NCBI RefSeq assembly: GCF_019042655.1
Contig: NZ_JAHPZO010000014.1
Span: 1-64,000, forward strand
DNA: 64,000 nt
Direction of reading: 5' to 3'
From: Planococcus sp. CP5-4_YE
GTDB taxonomy: Bacteria > Bacillota > Bacilli > Bacillales_A > Planococcaceae
A program made the position numbers and the translations under genes. The notes beneath the pieces were generated by a model that saw nothing but the letters and a program-made list of their open reading frames with translations, was not told where the DNA came from and made no database searches. Shown here piece after piece: positions 25,816 through 35,640 of the stretch (the first letter of the stretch is position 1; each line of letters opens with the position of its first letter).

Positions 25816-27436
25816 GATTCAATAAATAGACGCGAGCCTCATATGGCTGCAGTTTATTGGATATGTGGCGTTCATAATTCGATAGCAGCAATTCACCGTC
25901 GACCGGGTTCCACCAAGAACAAGTATCATCATCGAGGTGGGAAATGATCAAATAACGCGCTTCCCCGTATTCACGTGTATAGGCATAAACATACGGACAT
26001 TCTAGATATGTCAGATGCGTGCTGCCGTAAACCAAAGCTTCGTGGTCTTTTCGCAGTTGCAGCATTTTCTTATAGAAAGACAGCACTGATTGCGGATCTT
26101 TGCGCTGCGCTTTCACATTGAGCCAATTAAAATTCGGGTTTAGCGGAATCCACGGTATGCCGCCTGTAAAACCGGCGTTTGCGCCAAAGTTCCATTGCAT
26201 CGGGGTCCTTGCGTGGTCACGGCTGATTTTCTTGATGGTCTTCATCAAATCTTCGTGAGAGACGCCTTTTTGGCGGTTATAGCGATACATATTCTTCGTT
26301 TCGATATCCCGGTACATACTGATGTCATCAAATGGCGCATTGGTCATTCCGATTTCCTGCCCTTGGTAAATGAACGGCGTCCCTTGCATGAAAAAATACA
26401 TGCAGCCGAGCGCAGTCGCGCTTTCCCGCCAATGCTCCCGGTCGTTGCCCCAGGTTGAAACGGTGCGTGGGCGGTCATGATTTTCCAGATACAAGGAATT
26501 CCAGGCAATGCCTTGCGCACTTCGCTGCCAACGGTCGAGGACGATTCTCAAATCGTCGACGTCGACGCCTGCGCTTTCTTCATCCCATGCTTCTTCATGC
26601 GCTTCCAGATGGAAGATCATATTGAATTTCCCTTCCGCTTCGCTAATCCATTCGCCGATTTCATGTGCCCTGACACTGTTCGCCTCACCAACCGTTACCA
26701 CATCATAGCGGTCGAAGGTTTCGCGGCGCAATTCTGCCAGAAGTTCCTGGATTCCTTGGACATTCGTCATTTTCTCCCAAGCTGGCACATAGTTGAGCCC
26801 ATCCGGATTCGGCATGTCCGTATACTCTTTTTTCAAATGATTGATGGCATCAACTCGGAAGCCATCGATTCCTTTATCGAGCCACCATAGGATCATATCG
26901 TAAATCGCACGCCGCAATTCGGGATTTTCCCAATTTAAGTCGACTTGGCTTTTGGAAAACAAATGAAAATAGTATTGCTCCGTTTTCGGGTCGTATGTCC
27001 AAGCCGGTCCGCCAAATATGCTTTCCCAATTCGTCGGCTTATCGCGCCAGACATACCAATCGCGTTTCGGGTTGTCACGTGATGATTTGGATTCCAGAAA
27101 CCACGGATGCTGGTCGCTCGTATGGTTCAAGACCAAATCCATCATGATTTTCATGCCGCGCGAGTGGATGTCCTCAAGCAAGCGGTCAAAATCATCCATC
27201 GTGCCCATTTCGTCCATGATCGCCTGATAATCACTGACGTCATAGCCGTTATCGATATTTGGCGATTTATAGACCGGGCATAGCCAAATCATGTCGACGC
27301 CAAGCTCCTGCAGATAATCGAGCTGTGCCCGGACGCCGTTCAAGTCCCCTACCCCGTCGCCGTTCGTATCGAAAAAACTGCGCGGGTAAATCTGATAGAC
27401 CACAGATTCTTTCCACCATGTCTTTTTCAAGCTCAT
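25802..27436 (-). CDS. GH13 alpha-glucosidase (MalL-like), copy 1
   Basis: This 544-residue cytoplasmic glycoside hydrolase of the oligo-1,6-glucosidase/alpha-glucosidase group (GH13_31) cleaves short alpha-glucosides to glucose. Nucleophile Asp196 is in GFRVDAIN, acid/base Glu251 in TVGEAN and the third acid Asp321 in ENHDRPR. Ala197 follows the nucleophile; oligo-1,6-glucosidases usually have Val there, so alpha-1,4 or mixed activity is more likely. The ATG at 27436 follows AGGAAGAGGGGG. It stands alone, separated from the maltose operon by pbpC and pgi, and has its own terminator. Confidence 0.9.
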   Translation of the reverse strand: MSLKKTWWKESVVYQIYPRSFFDTNGDGVGDLNGVRAQLDYLQELGVDMIWLCPVYKSPNIDNGYDVSDYQAIMDEMGTMDDFDRLLEDIHSRGMKIMMDLVLNHTSDQHPWFLESKSSRDNPKRDWYVWRDKPTNWESIFGGPAWTYDPKTEQYYFHLFSKSQVDLNWENPELRRAIYDMILWWLDKGIDGFRVDAINHLKKEYTDMPNPDGLNYVPAWEKMTNVQGIQELLAELRRETFDRYDVVTVGEANSVRAHEIGEWISEAEGKFNMIFHLEAHEEAWDEESAGVDVDDLRIVLDRWQRSAQGIAWNSLYLENHDRPRTVSTWGNDREHWRESATALGCMYFFMQGTPFIYQGQEIGMTNAPFDDISMYRDIETKNMYRYNRQKGVSHEDLMKTIKKISRDHARTPMQWNFGANAGFTGGIPWIPLNPNFNWLNVKAQRKDPQSVLSFYKKMLQLRKDHEALVYGSTHLTYLECPYVYAYTREYGEARYLIISHLDDDTCSWWNPVDGELLLSNYERHISNKLQPYEARVYLLNQKPL

Positions 27437-27544
27437 CCCCCTCTTCCTGCTGTTGCGGAATTGATGTGCTCATATTGGCTATCGACAACTATTGTTTTTT
27501 TATATAGTATACGCCTTTTTCCATGAAATTCCTCTTTGGCTGGA

Positions 27545-27577
27545 TAATAAAAACCGCCCGCTGTGTGCGGACGGTTT
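27545..27577 (-). terminator. pbpC terminator
   Basis: Arms AACCGTCCGC and GCGGGCGGTT around ACACA are followed by TTTATT on the minus strand. Confidence 0.85.
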
Positions 27578-27580
27578 CGG

Positions 27581-29599
27581 TCAATTATTCAAGTAATACT
27601 GTTCCATAGCACTTGCAGAAAAGCCTGCAACGTAATCGCTGCCGCCATCATCTTCGATCGATTCGATCATCATTGCCAAAATGAAATCTTGCTGCTCAGC
27701 GTGATAAGAAACGAAGAAGCCATTTTCCTGCCCCTCTTCACCGAGAGCGCCTTTCAATTCAGCTGTGCCGGTTTTTCCGGCAATCGGAACAGCGTCAATA
27801 TCGGCCGATTTGGCATAGCCGTCCGTAACGACATTGCGGAGGTTTTCTTGAAGCACAGCCGCATTGCCTTCACTGATCAATCCTTCTTTCCATACTTGCC
27901 CAGCTTCTTCGCTGGCGTAAAGCGTCGGCTCATAAATCGTGCCGCCATTCAGGAATGGCTCATAAGCCGAAGCGAGATGCAGGATATTGGCGAGCATCTG
28001 CCCTTGGCCGAACGACGTGTCCGCGAGTTGCCCTTCAGACCCAAGAGTGCCGTCATTGGAAATCTGTGAACTTTCCAACTCAATGGCAAACGGCAATTCC
28101 TCACCAAAGCCATACGCAGTCAGTCCATCGATAAATGTCTCCGTTCCCATCTCGAGTGCCTGTCTCGCGAAATAGATATTATCCGAGTAAACGAGTGCAC
28201 GATTCAAATCGATTGGGTTTGGTGCTTCTGGATGCAAGCGGGATACCCGGTAGGAGCCCCACGAACTGTCTTTTTGCCAAGTCTGCCCGTTGATTTCGAG
28301 CCCTTGCTGCGGATCGAGCGTTCCTGCTTCCATGCCGATGGCCGCTGTCACCGGTTTAATGGTCGACCCAGGGGCATAACTTGCGGCAAAACGCGTGAAC
28401 AGCGGATTCAATGGATCTTCCGACAATTCCGTGTAACGTTCGCCGCTGATGCCTGCAATGAATTCATTCGGGTCAAAGCCAGGAGAGCTGATGAGCGCCA
28501 AAGTTTCGCCGTTTTCAGGCGACACAGCAGCAGCGCTTCCCGGTTCCCCTTGCATCGAATCATAGACGGCCGTCTGTAATTCAGCGTCGATGGTCAATTC
28601 GACGTCTTCTCCAGCTGTCGGCTCCTGTTCAGCAAGGACGATATCTTCCGCCCCTTCCGCCTGTTTTTGGATCAGGATGCGTGCACCGCTCTCGCCGCGC
28701 AGCTGTTCTTCGAGACGGCGTTCAAGGCCTTGGCGGCCGATCAAGTCGTTCGCCCCGTAGCCTTGGCCTTTTAATTCTTCTAATTGCTCTGCCGTAATCG
28801 AGCCGATATAGCCGGTCAAGTGGCCGAATGCTTCGCCGTAAGGATATTCGCGCATCGCCGTTTCCTGATAAGTGACGACATCGCTCGCTTCCACGTCAGC
28901 GATCAATTGTTCCGCTGATTTCGACGCTTTTGTCAGCGGCACGAATTGATCCGGCTGAACCCAACTTTGGTTCAGGCTTTCTTCAACCGATTCCACCGTC
29001 AACCCAAGAAGTTCAGCAGCCTCAGCTATATCGCTGTCTCCCTCCAGCCGGTCCGGCACAACGCCGAGATTATAGCCAGAGCCATTGATAGCCAAACCGC
29101 GCCCTTCACGGTCCACAATCTCGCCGCGTTCGGCAGCTTCTGTCTGAACTGCCACTTCATCACCCTGTTCGAGGCCTTCCAAGATCAAGGACGGATCCCA
29201 ATCAACAAACCAATTCTCCCCGCTTTCCTGCTCTTCATGAATCAAAGATACCGGCTGGTCAAATTCAACCGGCCCGGCAAGCGTCTCCATCTTAATCGTC
29301 AACGGAAATTCAGCCGGCTCCGCCTCGTCCCATTCCGCATCTTCCTGCACGGTATAGCTGACTTCAAGATTCTCGATGCCGAGATCCTCAATCAATTGCT
29401 GCTGCCGCTCATCGAACGCTTCCGGGGGAAACGCTTCTTTCGAGCCTTGAGTCAGATAGTCTTCGTACATCGCTGCGAAATCTTGTTTATTCCAATGGCC
29501 GACGTATTCACCCAATCGGTCTTCTGGCGTCGGCTGCGGCTGGCATCCTGCCATCGCAAGTACGCCAGCACCCGCTGCTATCGCTATGTATCGTTTCAT
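27581..29599 (-). CDS. pbpC: penicillin-binding protein 3-like transpeptidase with MecA N-terminal domain
   Basis: The 672-residue class B penicillin-binding lipoprotein crosslinks peptidoglycan. A lipobox (LAMAGC, Cys19) is followed by an NTF2-like MecA_N domain (about 25-145), a PBP dimerisation domain (about 150-320) and the transpeptidase domain with Ser412/Lys415 (GSTIK), YSDN at 471-474 and KTG at 609-611. This layout matches B. subtilis PbpC and the broader MecA/PBP2a relatives, which often have low beta-lactam affinity. It is monocistronic. Its leader contains a weak hairpin followed by seven T (29704-29684), a possible attenuator. Confidence 0.92.
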   Translation of the reverse strand: MKRYIAIAAGAGVLAMAGCQPQPTPEDRLGEYVGHWNKQDFAAMYEDYLTQGSKEAFPPEAFDERQQQLIEDLGIENLEVSYTVQEDAEWDEAEPAEFPLTIKMETLAGPVEFDQPVSLIHEEQESGENWFVDWDPSLILEGLEQGDEVAVQTEAAERGEIVDREGRGLAINGSGYNLGVVPDRLEGDSDIAEAAELLGLTVESVEESLNQSWVQPDQFVPLTKASKSAEQLIADVEASDVVTYQETAMREYPYGEAFGHLTGYIGSITAEQLEELKGQGYGANDLIGRQGLERRLEEQLRGESGARILIQKQAEGAEDIVLAEQEPTAGEDVELTIDAELQTAVYDSMQGEPGSAAAVSPENGETLALISSPGFDPNEFIAGISGERYTELSEDPLNPLFTRFAASYAPGSTIKPVTAAIGMEAGTLDPQQGLEINGQTWQKDSSWGSYRVSRLHPEAPNPIDLNRALVYSDNIYFARQALEMGTETFIDGLTAYGFGEELPFAIELESSQISNDGTLGSEGQLADTSFGQGQMLANILHLASAYEPFLNGGTIYEPTLYASEEAGQVWKEGLISEGNAAVLQENLRNVVTDGYAKSADIDAVPIAGKTGTAELKGALGEEGQENGFFVSYHAEQQDFILAMMIESIEDDGGSDYVAGFSASAMEQYYLNN

Positions 29600-29683
29600 T
29601 TCGATGACCTCCTGTAGCTTTCTAAATTATGCTCTTGACTTGGCCAAAACCCTCATTTATTAAGCGGAAAATTAATAGTACGC

Positions 29684-29781
29684 AAAAAAATAGCCAGTCT
29701 GGCTCCGTTAGCTGAGTCAAATACCTAAGCTAATTGAAGTTTCTCTTTATTTTACCAATAAGTGGCACCGAAGCAAACCCG
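29684..29781 (-). promoter_or_regulatory. pbpC promoter and leader with possible attenuator
   Basis: On the minus strand TTGCTT (about 29777-29772), 16 bases and TAAAAT (29755-29750) form a usable promoter. About 50 bases later comes the small hairpin AGCCA-GAC-TGGCT followed by ATTTTTTT (29704-29684), preceded by an inverted repeat TTAGCT/AGCTAA (about 29732-29707). The arrangement would allow a short terminated transcript or an attenuated leader. The stem is only five base pairs, so confidence is low. Confidence 0.35.
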
Positions 29782-29879
29782 ATTCACTCGCTTTCAATGC
29801 TTTGCAGTTTTTCTTACTGGATATGCTATCGTTTCCCCCACTATGGTAAAATCAGTAATCATAGAATAGGAGGATGTTT

Positions 29880-31157
29880 ATGATCAATTTAACGTATTCA
29901 CAAGCGATCGAGTCTGCAGTAGATCTTAAAATGAAAACCCGTTTACAGCAAATTCAGGAGGATTTGTACGCAAAAAAAGGAGCCGGATCCGATTTCCTTG
30001 GCTGGCTTGACTGGCCCTCTTCTTTGCCGGAGGATTTTCTGGCAAAAATCGAAGACACCGCCAAAGCGATCCGCGAAAAGGCTGATGTCTTGGTCGTTAT
30101 CGGAATCGGCGGTTCCTATCTAGGGTCAAAAGCCGTCCTATCGGCACTCTCGTCTTACTTCCCGAAAGACGAGCAATTGGAAGTGCTGTTTGCGGGTCAT
30201 CAAGTGAGCGGTGAATACTTGAAGCAATTGCTTGAACACTTAGAGGGCAAGGAAGTCGTCGTCAATGTCATCTCGAAATCCGGCAAAACGACAGAACCGG
30301 CCATCGCGTTCCGTTTCCTGCGCGACTATATGGAAAAACGCTACGGCGACGGAGCGGCCGAACGCATCATCGTGACGACCGATGCTGAAAAAGGAGCGCT
30401 TCGCCAATTAGCCGAAACAAAAGGCTATGAACGCTTTATCGTGCCGGATGATGTCGGCGGGCGCTACTCCGTCTTCACTGCAGTTGGGCTGTTGCCGATT
30501 GCTGCTGCCGGGCATTCAATCCGCAAGCTGTTGGACGGCGCCAAAGAGGCAGAAACAACTTACCGGGATGCATCGCCTGACCATAACCCAGCTATGCAAT
30601 ACGCGGCAATCCGTCATCACCTGTATGTCCAAGGTTATACGACAGAAGTGAACGCCATCTTCGAGCCGAAGCTGTCGTTCGTCCAAGAATGGTGGAAGCA
30701 ATTATTCGGCGAAAGTGAAGGGAAAGAAGGAAAAGGCATCTTCCCGGCTTCGGTCGTTTTCACGACGGACTTGCACTCGCTTGGCCAATTCATCCAAGAC
30801 GGACAGCGCAACCTGTTCGAAACCTTTCTGCTGGTAAAAGAAGCACAGCAAGATCTGGAGATTTTCGAAACGCCTGAAGACGGCGACGAATTGAATTACA
30901 TCGCCGGCTTGTCCTTGCAGGAATTCAACCACATCGCCCATAAAGGCACATCAAACGCCCATTTATCAGGCGGTGTGCCACAAATGAGCTTGACAGTGGA
31001 CCGCATCGACGAATACGAGATCGGCCATTTGCTGTATTTCTACATGTTGAGCTGCGCGTATAGCGCTTATCTTCTCGGTATCAACCCGTTCGACCAACCA
31101 GGCGTCGAAGAATACAAAAACAATATCTTCAAACTGTTAAAAAAACCCGGATTCTAA
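29880..31157 (+). CDS. pgi: glucose-6-phosphate isomerase
   Basis: Pgi interconverts glucose-6-phosphate and fructose-6-phosphate. The 425-residue bacterial short form shows the N-terminal SIS segment with VIGIGGSYLGSKA, the phosphate-binding SKSGKTTEP stretch, DVGGRYSVFTAVGL and the catalytic Glu in LSFVQEWWKQLFGESEGK, plus a C-terminal Lys in HKGTSNAHLSGG. The start is the ATG at 29880, six bases after AGGAGG; the ATG six bases earlier is too close to the site. It feeds glucose released by the nearby alpha-glucosidases into glycolysis. Confidence 0.96.
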   Translation: MINLTYSQAIESAVDLKMKTRLQQIQEDLYAKKGAGSDFLGWLDWPSSLPEDFLAKIEDTAKAIREKADVLVVIGIGGSYLGSKAVLSALSSYFPKDEQLEVLFAGHQVSGEYLKQLLEHLEGKEVVVNVISKSGKTTEPAIAFRFLRDYMEKRYGDGAAERIIVTTDAEKGALRQLAETKGYERFIVPDDVGGRYSVFTAVGLLPIAAAGHSIRKLLDGAKEAETTYRDASPDHNPAMQYAAIRHHLYVQGYTTEVNAIFEPKLSFVQEWWKQLFGESEGKEGKGIFPASVVFTTDLHSLGQFIQDGQRNLFETFLLVKEAQQDLEIFETPEDGDELNYIAGLSLQEFNHIAHKGTSNAHLSGGVPQMSLTVDRIDEYEIGHLLYFYMLSCAYSAYLLGINPFDQPGVEEYKNNIFKLLKKPGF

Positions 31158-31208
31158 AAAAAACGCTTTTCCCGAACAGCCTTTTGGCTAATCGGGAAAA
31201 GCATTTTT
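31156..31208. terminator. bidirectional terminator between pgi and alpha-glucosidase 2
   Basis: Eleven-base perfect arms GCTTTTCCCGA/TCGGGAAAAGC enclose a 16-base loop. ATTTTT follows on the plus strand and GTTTTTTTT on the minus strand, serving the two convergent genes. Confidence 0.92.
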
Positions 31209-31226
31209 CATTTCGTCGCATAACCA

Positions 31227-32843
31227 TTAAGCAAGCTTATATACACGCGCTTCGTAAGGTTTTAATTGATGCACATCACGGTCTTGATAGTTCGCCAGCA
31301 ACAGTTCTGCACCTTCTGGTTCCAGCCAAGTGCATGTTGTGCTTCCAAGGTTCGAGAGGATGAGCACCTGTTCATGGCCCTGTGTACGGATATAAGCGTA
31401 AACGTCCTCACATTCAGTTTCGACCAAATCGTAGCTGCCACAAACCAGAACGTCCATATTTTTCCGCAAAAAGATCATTTGCTTATAAAACGATAAAACA
31501 GAGGTCGGATCCTGCATTTGACTCTCGACATTGAGCCATTGGAAATTCGGATTCATCTGCAGCCACGGTTGCCCCGTCGTGAATCCGGCATTTTCTCCTG
31601 CGTGCCATTGCATTGGGGTGCGGGAATGGTCACGGCTTGTCGATTTCAGTAAAGTCATGATTGCATCGTGTTCCATGCCTTCCGCCAAATTATAGAAATA
31701 CAAATTATGCGTATGGACATCGTCATAATGATGAATTTCTTCAAATGGCGCATTGGTCATGCCGATTTCCTGGCCTTGATAAATGAACGGCGTTCCTTGC
31801 ATAAAGAAATACATACAAGCGAGCGCTGTCGCACTTTCCCGCCAGTATTCGCCGTCATTGCCCCACGTCGAGACAACGCGCGGCTTGTCATGGTTTTCGA
31901 TAAACAACGCATTCCAGCCGACTCCATCGACTGCTTTTTGCCAGCGCGTCAAGACGGTTTTCAAGTCATTGACATTGATGCCTTGTTTGACGTCACTGTC
32001 CCACAGCGTCAAATCCTCGAATTGGAATACCATGTCGAATTTGCCTTCTTCTTCGCTGATCCACTCATCGATATCTTCCGCGTAAACACCGTTTGCTTCA
32101 CCGACTGTCATGATGTCATATTTCGCAAACGTCTCATCACGCAATTCCGCAAGCAGTGGTTGTATGCCGTCAACGTTCATCATCTTCTCCCACGCAGGGA
32201 CCCATGGTTTGCCCTCTTCTATCGGGAGATCGCTGAAGTCTTTCTTGATGTGGCTGATGGCGTCGACACGGAATCCGTCGATGCCTTTATCGAGCCACCA
32301 ATTGACCATTTGATACAGCGCTTTGCGAACTTCGGGATTTTCCCAGTTTAAATCCGGCTGCTTTTTCGAGAAAATGTGCAAATAGTATTGACCTGTCTTC
32401 TCGTCGAGCTCCCAAGCCGGCCCGCCGAATATACTTTCCCAATTGGTCGGGCGGTCGCGCCAAATATACCAGTCTCGTTTCGGGTTATCGAGCGACGAAC
32501 GTGATTCGACAAACCAAGGATGTTCATCGCTCGTATGGTTGATGACGAGGTCGATGATCAATTTCATTCCGCGCGCGTGCACTTCTTCGAGCAAACGGTC
32601 GAAGTCGGCCATCGTTCCGAGCTCATCCATGATTTCCTGGTAATCACTGATGTCGTAGCCATTATCGTCATTCGGTGATTTATACATCGGGCAAATCCAG
32701 ATGACATCGATCCCGAGTTCCTTCAAATAATCCAGTTTTTCCGTTACGCCATTGATATCCCCAATGCCGTCTCCATTCGAGTCGTTGAAGCTGCGTGGAT
32801 AGACTTGATACGCCACTGCTTCTTTCCACCATGTTTTGTTCAT
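31227..32843 (-). CDS. GH13 alpha-glucosidase (MalL-like), copy 2
   Basis: The 538-residue GH13_31 enzyme closely resembles copy 1. Nucleophile Asp194 (GFRVDAIS), acid/base Glu249 (TVGEAN) and the ENHDKPR aspartate are all present, and Ala195 follows the nucleophile. It is the last gene of an operon that starts with the sugar-binding protein, following the LacI-type regulator by 12 bases. It probably hydrolyses the maltose or maltodextrins brought in by that importer. Confidence 0.93.
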   Translation of the reverse strand: MNKTWWKEAVAYQVYPRSFNDSNGDGIGDINGVTEKLDYLKELGIDVIWICPMYKSPNDDNGYDISDYQEIMDELGTMADFDRLLEEVHARGMKLIIDLVINHTSDEHPWFVESRSSLDNPKRDWYIWRDRPTNWESIFGGPAWELDEKTGQYYLHIFSKKQPDLNWENPEVRKALYQMVNWWLDKGIDGFRVDAISHIKKDFSDLPIEEGKPWVPAWEKMMNVDGIQPLLAELRDETFAKYDIMTVGEANGVYAEDIDEWISEEEGKFDMVFQFEDLTLWDSDVKQGINVNDLKTVLTRWQKAVDGVGWNALFIENHDKPRVVSTWGNDGEYWRESATALACMYFFMQGTPFIYQGQEIGMTNAPFEEIHHYDDVHTHNLYFYNLAEGMEHDAIMTLLKSTSRDHSRTPMQWHAGENAGFTTGQPWLQMNPNFQWLNVESQMQDPTSVLSFYKQMIFLRKNMDVLVCGSYDLVETECEDVYAYIRTQGHEQVLILSNLGSTTCTWLEPEGAELLLANYQDRDVHQLKPYEARVYKLA

Positions 32844-32855
32844 AATCGTTTCCTT

Positions 32856-33875
32856 TCAAAGACTTTGACAAGATCCTCTTTCGATCAGTGTTGCCGGAAC
32901 AATGATGTTCCGGGGAGGTGCATTGTCATCGTTTATTTTTTCCAATACTAGATTCGCTGCTTCCATTCCAAGGTCAAAAATCGAGATGTCCACCGTACTG
33001 AGTGGAGGCTTTAAATGACTCGACAAAGTATGATTGTTGAATCCGACAATCGATACATCGGTCGGTACGGCAATATTCAAATCCTCCAGATAACCAATCA
33101 CTTCATAGGCGACTAGGTCATCGTGCGTGACGATGGCGGTCGGCGGATTCTTTTGTTCCATCAAGTTGCGGATCGCCTGCTGTTCATGGCCTGCCATCTG
33201 TTCCTGCGTGACCACATAATCTGAAACGAACGCAATCACTGCTTCATCCAGCGCTTGCCGGTAGCCACTAAAACGATCCGCAGACACGATGAAATCGGAT
33301 GCGCCGCCGACAAATGAAATGTCCCGGTGGCCGAGTGAAACCAAATGGCCCACCACTTGTTTCGCGATGGCGACATTATCATTGTCGACATAGGAAATGG
33401 CGTCCGGGCGCGTGTACGGCCTTCCCACGACCGAAAACGGGATGCCGTTTGCCAGCAGGTAATCCATGACTTTATCATCGATTTTCGAATACAGCAAGAT
33501 AATGCCATCGACGCGCTTGCCTTGTGTCATCGCCACCACCTCTTCGTATATTTCCTGCTCGGTCGCGCTGGTCGATAAATACAGGCCATACTGGCTTTGA
33601 TGGGCGCTGACGGAGATGCCGCGTAAGACTTCTGGAAAAAACGGATTCTGGAAAGCGAGCGTAGTGGAATTTTCCATGATGACACCGATTGCCTTGCTTT
33701 TTTGCGCCACCAAATTACGTGCCTGGAAATTCGGGTAATAGCCGAGCTCTTCCATGGCTGCTCGTACTTTGCGCTTTGTTTTCGGGGTGATCTTCGGATG
33801 ATCCGCAATAACCCGGGAAACCGTCGCCGGCGAGACTTCCGCCAGTTTCGCGACATCTTTGATTGTGATCGCCAT
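32856..33875 (-). CDS. LacI-family repressor of the maltose/alpha-glucoside operon
   Basis: The 339-residue protein has the LacI N-terminal helix-turn-helix and hinge (ITIKDVAKLAEVSPATVSRV, residues 4-23; ELGYYPNFQARNL) and a periplasmic-binding-like effector domain (IVGFNNHTLSSHLKPPLSTV). It lies inside the operon between the permease genes and the alpha-glucosidase. The perfect palindrome TTGTGCAAACGATTGCACAA at the operon head is its likely operator. It is comparable to MalR; the inducer, probably maltose, is inferred. Confidence 0.92.
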   Translation of the reverse strand: MAITIKDVAKLAEVSPATVSRVIADHPKITPKTKRKVRAAMEELGYYPNFQARNLVAQKSKAIGVIMENSTTLAFQNPFFPEVLRGISVSAHQSQYGLYLSTSATEQEIYEEVVAMTQGKRVDGIILLYSKIDDKVMDYLLANGIPFSVVGRPYTRPDAISYVDNDNVAIAKQVVGHLVSLGHRDISFVGGASDFIVSADRFSGYRQALDEAVIAFVSDYVVTQEQMAGHEQQAIRNLMEQKNPPTAIVTHDDLVAYEVIGYLEDLNIAVPTDVSIVGFNNHTLSSHLKPPLSTVDISIFDLGMEAANLVLEKINDDNAPPRNIIVPATLIERGSCQSL

Positions 33876-33888
33876 AGCGATTGCCCCC

Positions 33889-34704
33889 TTATTTTACAGC
33901 GCCGTCCGAAACACCTTTAATAATCGAGCGCTGTGCAAAGAAATAGAAGATGATGACTGGAATGATCGCTAGCGTTAGTCCCGCAAGCGCCAAATGCCAT
34001 TGTTTCGTATATTCGCCAAAGAAGAAGAACATCTTCAACGGGATCGTTTCACTGCCTGTCGTGTTGATAACAAGCGACGGCAGGAGGTAATCGTTCCAGA
34101 TCCAGATAATATTAAGGATAGCGACCGTGACCGTGATCGGCTTGAGGATCGGGAAGATGATATGCCAAAACACCTGCCAGCGGTTCGCCCCGTCTATTTT
34201 CGCCGCCTCATCAAGCGATTTCGGCACATTATTTAAAGCACCATGATACAGGAAAATTGACAGGCTCGCACCGAAACCAATATACATGAAAATAAGTCCC
34301 CCGCGGTTCAGCATATCAAATTGGCCGAACACCGTGACGAGCGGGATCATCACCGATTGAAACGGGATGAGCATTGCTGAGACAAACAGGAAGAACAAGA
34401 ACGTGGACATCTTGCTTTTGGCCCGTGATAACGCGTAAGCAGCCATCGCCGAGAACAAGATAATCAATATGACGCTAATGACGGTGATCAATAAAGAATT
34501 GAACAAAGTTCTAAGAAAATCGAGCTCCTGGAAGGCCGTGATGTAATTATCGAAACTCCAAGCTTCTGGAGGACTCGTCGTATCGAGAAAGATTTCTTTT
34601 TTCGATTTAAAGGAATTGACGAACATTAAGTAAAACGGCAATAACCAAAGGATCGCCAGCAAAATGCCAAGCACTTCGACTTTTATATTCCAGCGGTTGC
34701 GCAT
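33889..34704 (-). CDS. ABC sugar importer permease, MalG-like
   Basis: The 271-residue inner membrane component has about six helices and the EAA loop EAAKIDGANRWQVFWHIIFP (residues about 165-184), which docks to the ATPase. It pairs with the MalF-like permease whose stop it overlaps by one base. No ATPase gene lies nearby, so a shared MsmX-type ATPase elsewhere is expected, as in B. subtilis. Confidence 0.93.
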   Translation of the reverse strand: MRNRWNIKVEVLGILLAILWLLPFYLMFVNSFKSKKEIFLDTTSPPEAWSFDNYITAFQELDFLRTLFNSLLITVISVILIILFSAMAAYALSRAKSKMSTFLFFLFVSAMLIPFQSVMIPLVTVFGQFDMLNRGGLIFMYIGFGASLSIFLYHGALNNVPKSLDEAAKIDGANRWQVFWHIIFPILKPITVTVAILNIIWIWNDYLLPSLVINTTGSETIPLKMFFFFGEYTKQWHLALAGLTLAIIPVIIFYFFAQRSIIKGVSDGAVK

Positions 34705-35564
34705 TACATTTCGACCTCCCGGCGTTTATTGATATACACTTGAACAAGTGCGATGACCGCAACGATCAAGAAGAAAATGATCGCTTTTGCCTGCGCATAG
34801 GCGAAGGCATTTTGCACGAACGCAGTCTTGAAAATTTCCATTGCGACCATTTCCGTCGAGTTGTATGGCCCACCTGCTGTCAGTGACAAGTTCTGGTCGT
34901 ATAGTTTAAAAGTATTCGACAAGGTCAGGAACATGCTGACGGTAAAAGCCGGTGCGACGAGTGGAAAGATAATATAGCGAAAGCGCTGAATCGTCGAGGC
35001 GCCGTCAATTTCCGCCGCTTCAATCAATTCATTCGGCAAGCCTTCCAAATAAGCAATGTAGATGACCATAATGTAACCGGCCATTTGCCAGCTCATTAAA
35101 ATGACTAAGCCCCAAAATCCGGTTTCCGTCGTTGACAGCCAAGCTTGCAAGCTCTCCATGCCGACCGCTTCGCCGACGCTCGCAAATACTTTCAGGAAAA
35201 TGAACTGCCAGATAAAGCCGAGAATCAACCCACCGATCAAGTTGGGCATGAAAAAAGTCGTCCGAAGCAAGCTGCTCGTCTTGATCTTCGAAGTGACGAT
35301 CAACGCGAGCGATAGCCCGATGAAGTTGATCAAGATGACGGATACGACAGAGAATTTCGTCGTGAACCAAAGCGAATCGAGAAAACGCTCATCAGTAAAT
35401 AAGTTTATGTAGTTCTGAAAACCGACAAATTCGCCAGTTTGAATGCCGTTCCACGCTGTAAATGAATAGAATAAACCGAGCACCATCGGCACGACAACGA
35501 CAAGCCCGAGCGCCAACAATACAGGCGCTAAAAATAACCAATAGGATAAATCACGTGTACGCAT
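34704..35564 (-). CDS. ABC sugar importer permease, MalF-like
   Basis: The 286-residue membrane protein has six helices and the EAA loop EAAEIDGASTIQRFRYIIFP (about 182-201). The C-terminus SLTAGGPYNSTEMVAMEIFKTAF is typical of carbohydrate uptake family 1. It follows the binding-protein gene with a 76-base gap that contains a small hairpin, which may lower permease expression relative to the binding protein. Confidence 0.93.
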   Translation of the reverse strand: MRTRDLSYWLFLAPVLLALGLVVVVPMVLGLFYSFTAWNGIQTGEFVGFQNYINLFTDERFLDSLWFTTKFSVVSVILINFIGLSLALIVTSKIKTSSLLRTTFFMPNLIGGLILGFIWQFIFLKVFASVGEAVGMESLQAWLSTTETGFWGLVILMSWQMAGYIMVIYIAYLEGLPNELIEAAEIDGASTIQRFRYIIFPLVAPAFTVSMFLTLSNTFKLYDQNLSLTAGGPYNSTEMVAMEIFKTAFVQNAFAYAQAKAIIFFLIVAVIALVQVYINKRREVEM

Positions 35565-35592
35565 AGTTTAGCCTCTCTTTCTAGTTAAGCCC

Positions 35593-35623
35593 CGAAACAA
35601 AACAAAGCAGCACAAGGGCTGCT
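35593..35623 (-). terminator. intercistronic hairpin in the maltose operon
   Basis: The stem AGCAGC-CCTTGT-GCTGCT is followed by TTGTTTTGTTT on the minus strand. The stem is short and the T tract interrupted, so partial termination or 3' end protection of the binding-protein mRNA is more likely than full termination. Confidence 0.55.
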
Positions 35624-35640
35624 CTGGTTTGATAGACAAG

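Noticed and set aside
31668..32351. 227-codon plus-strand frame opposite alpha-glucosidase 2
   Set aside because: Similar long antisense frames occur opposite the other alpha-glucosidase genes, as expected from their codon bias; no start signal is present.
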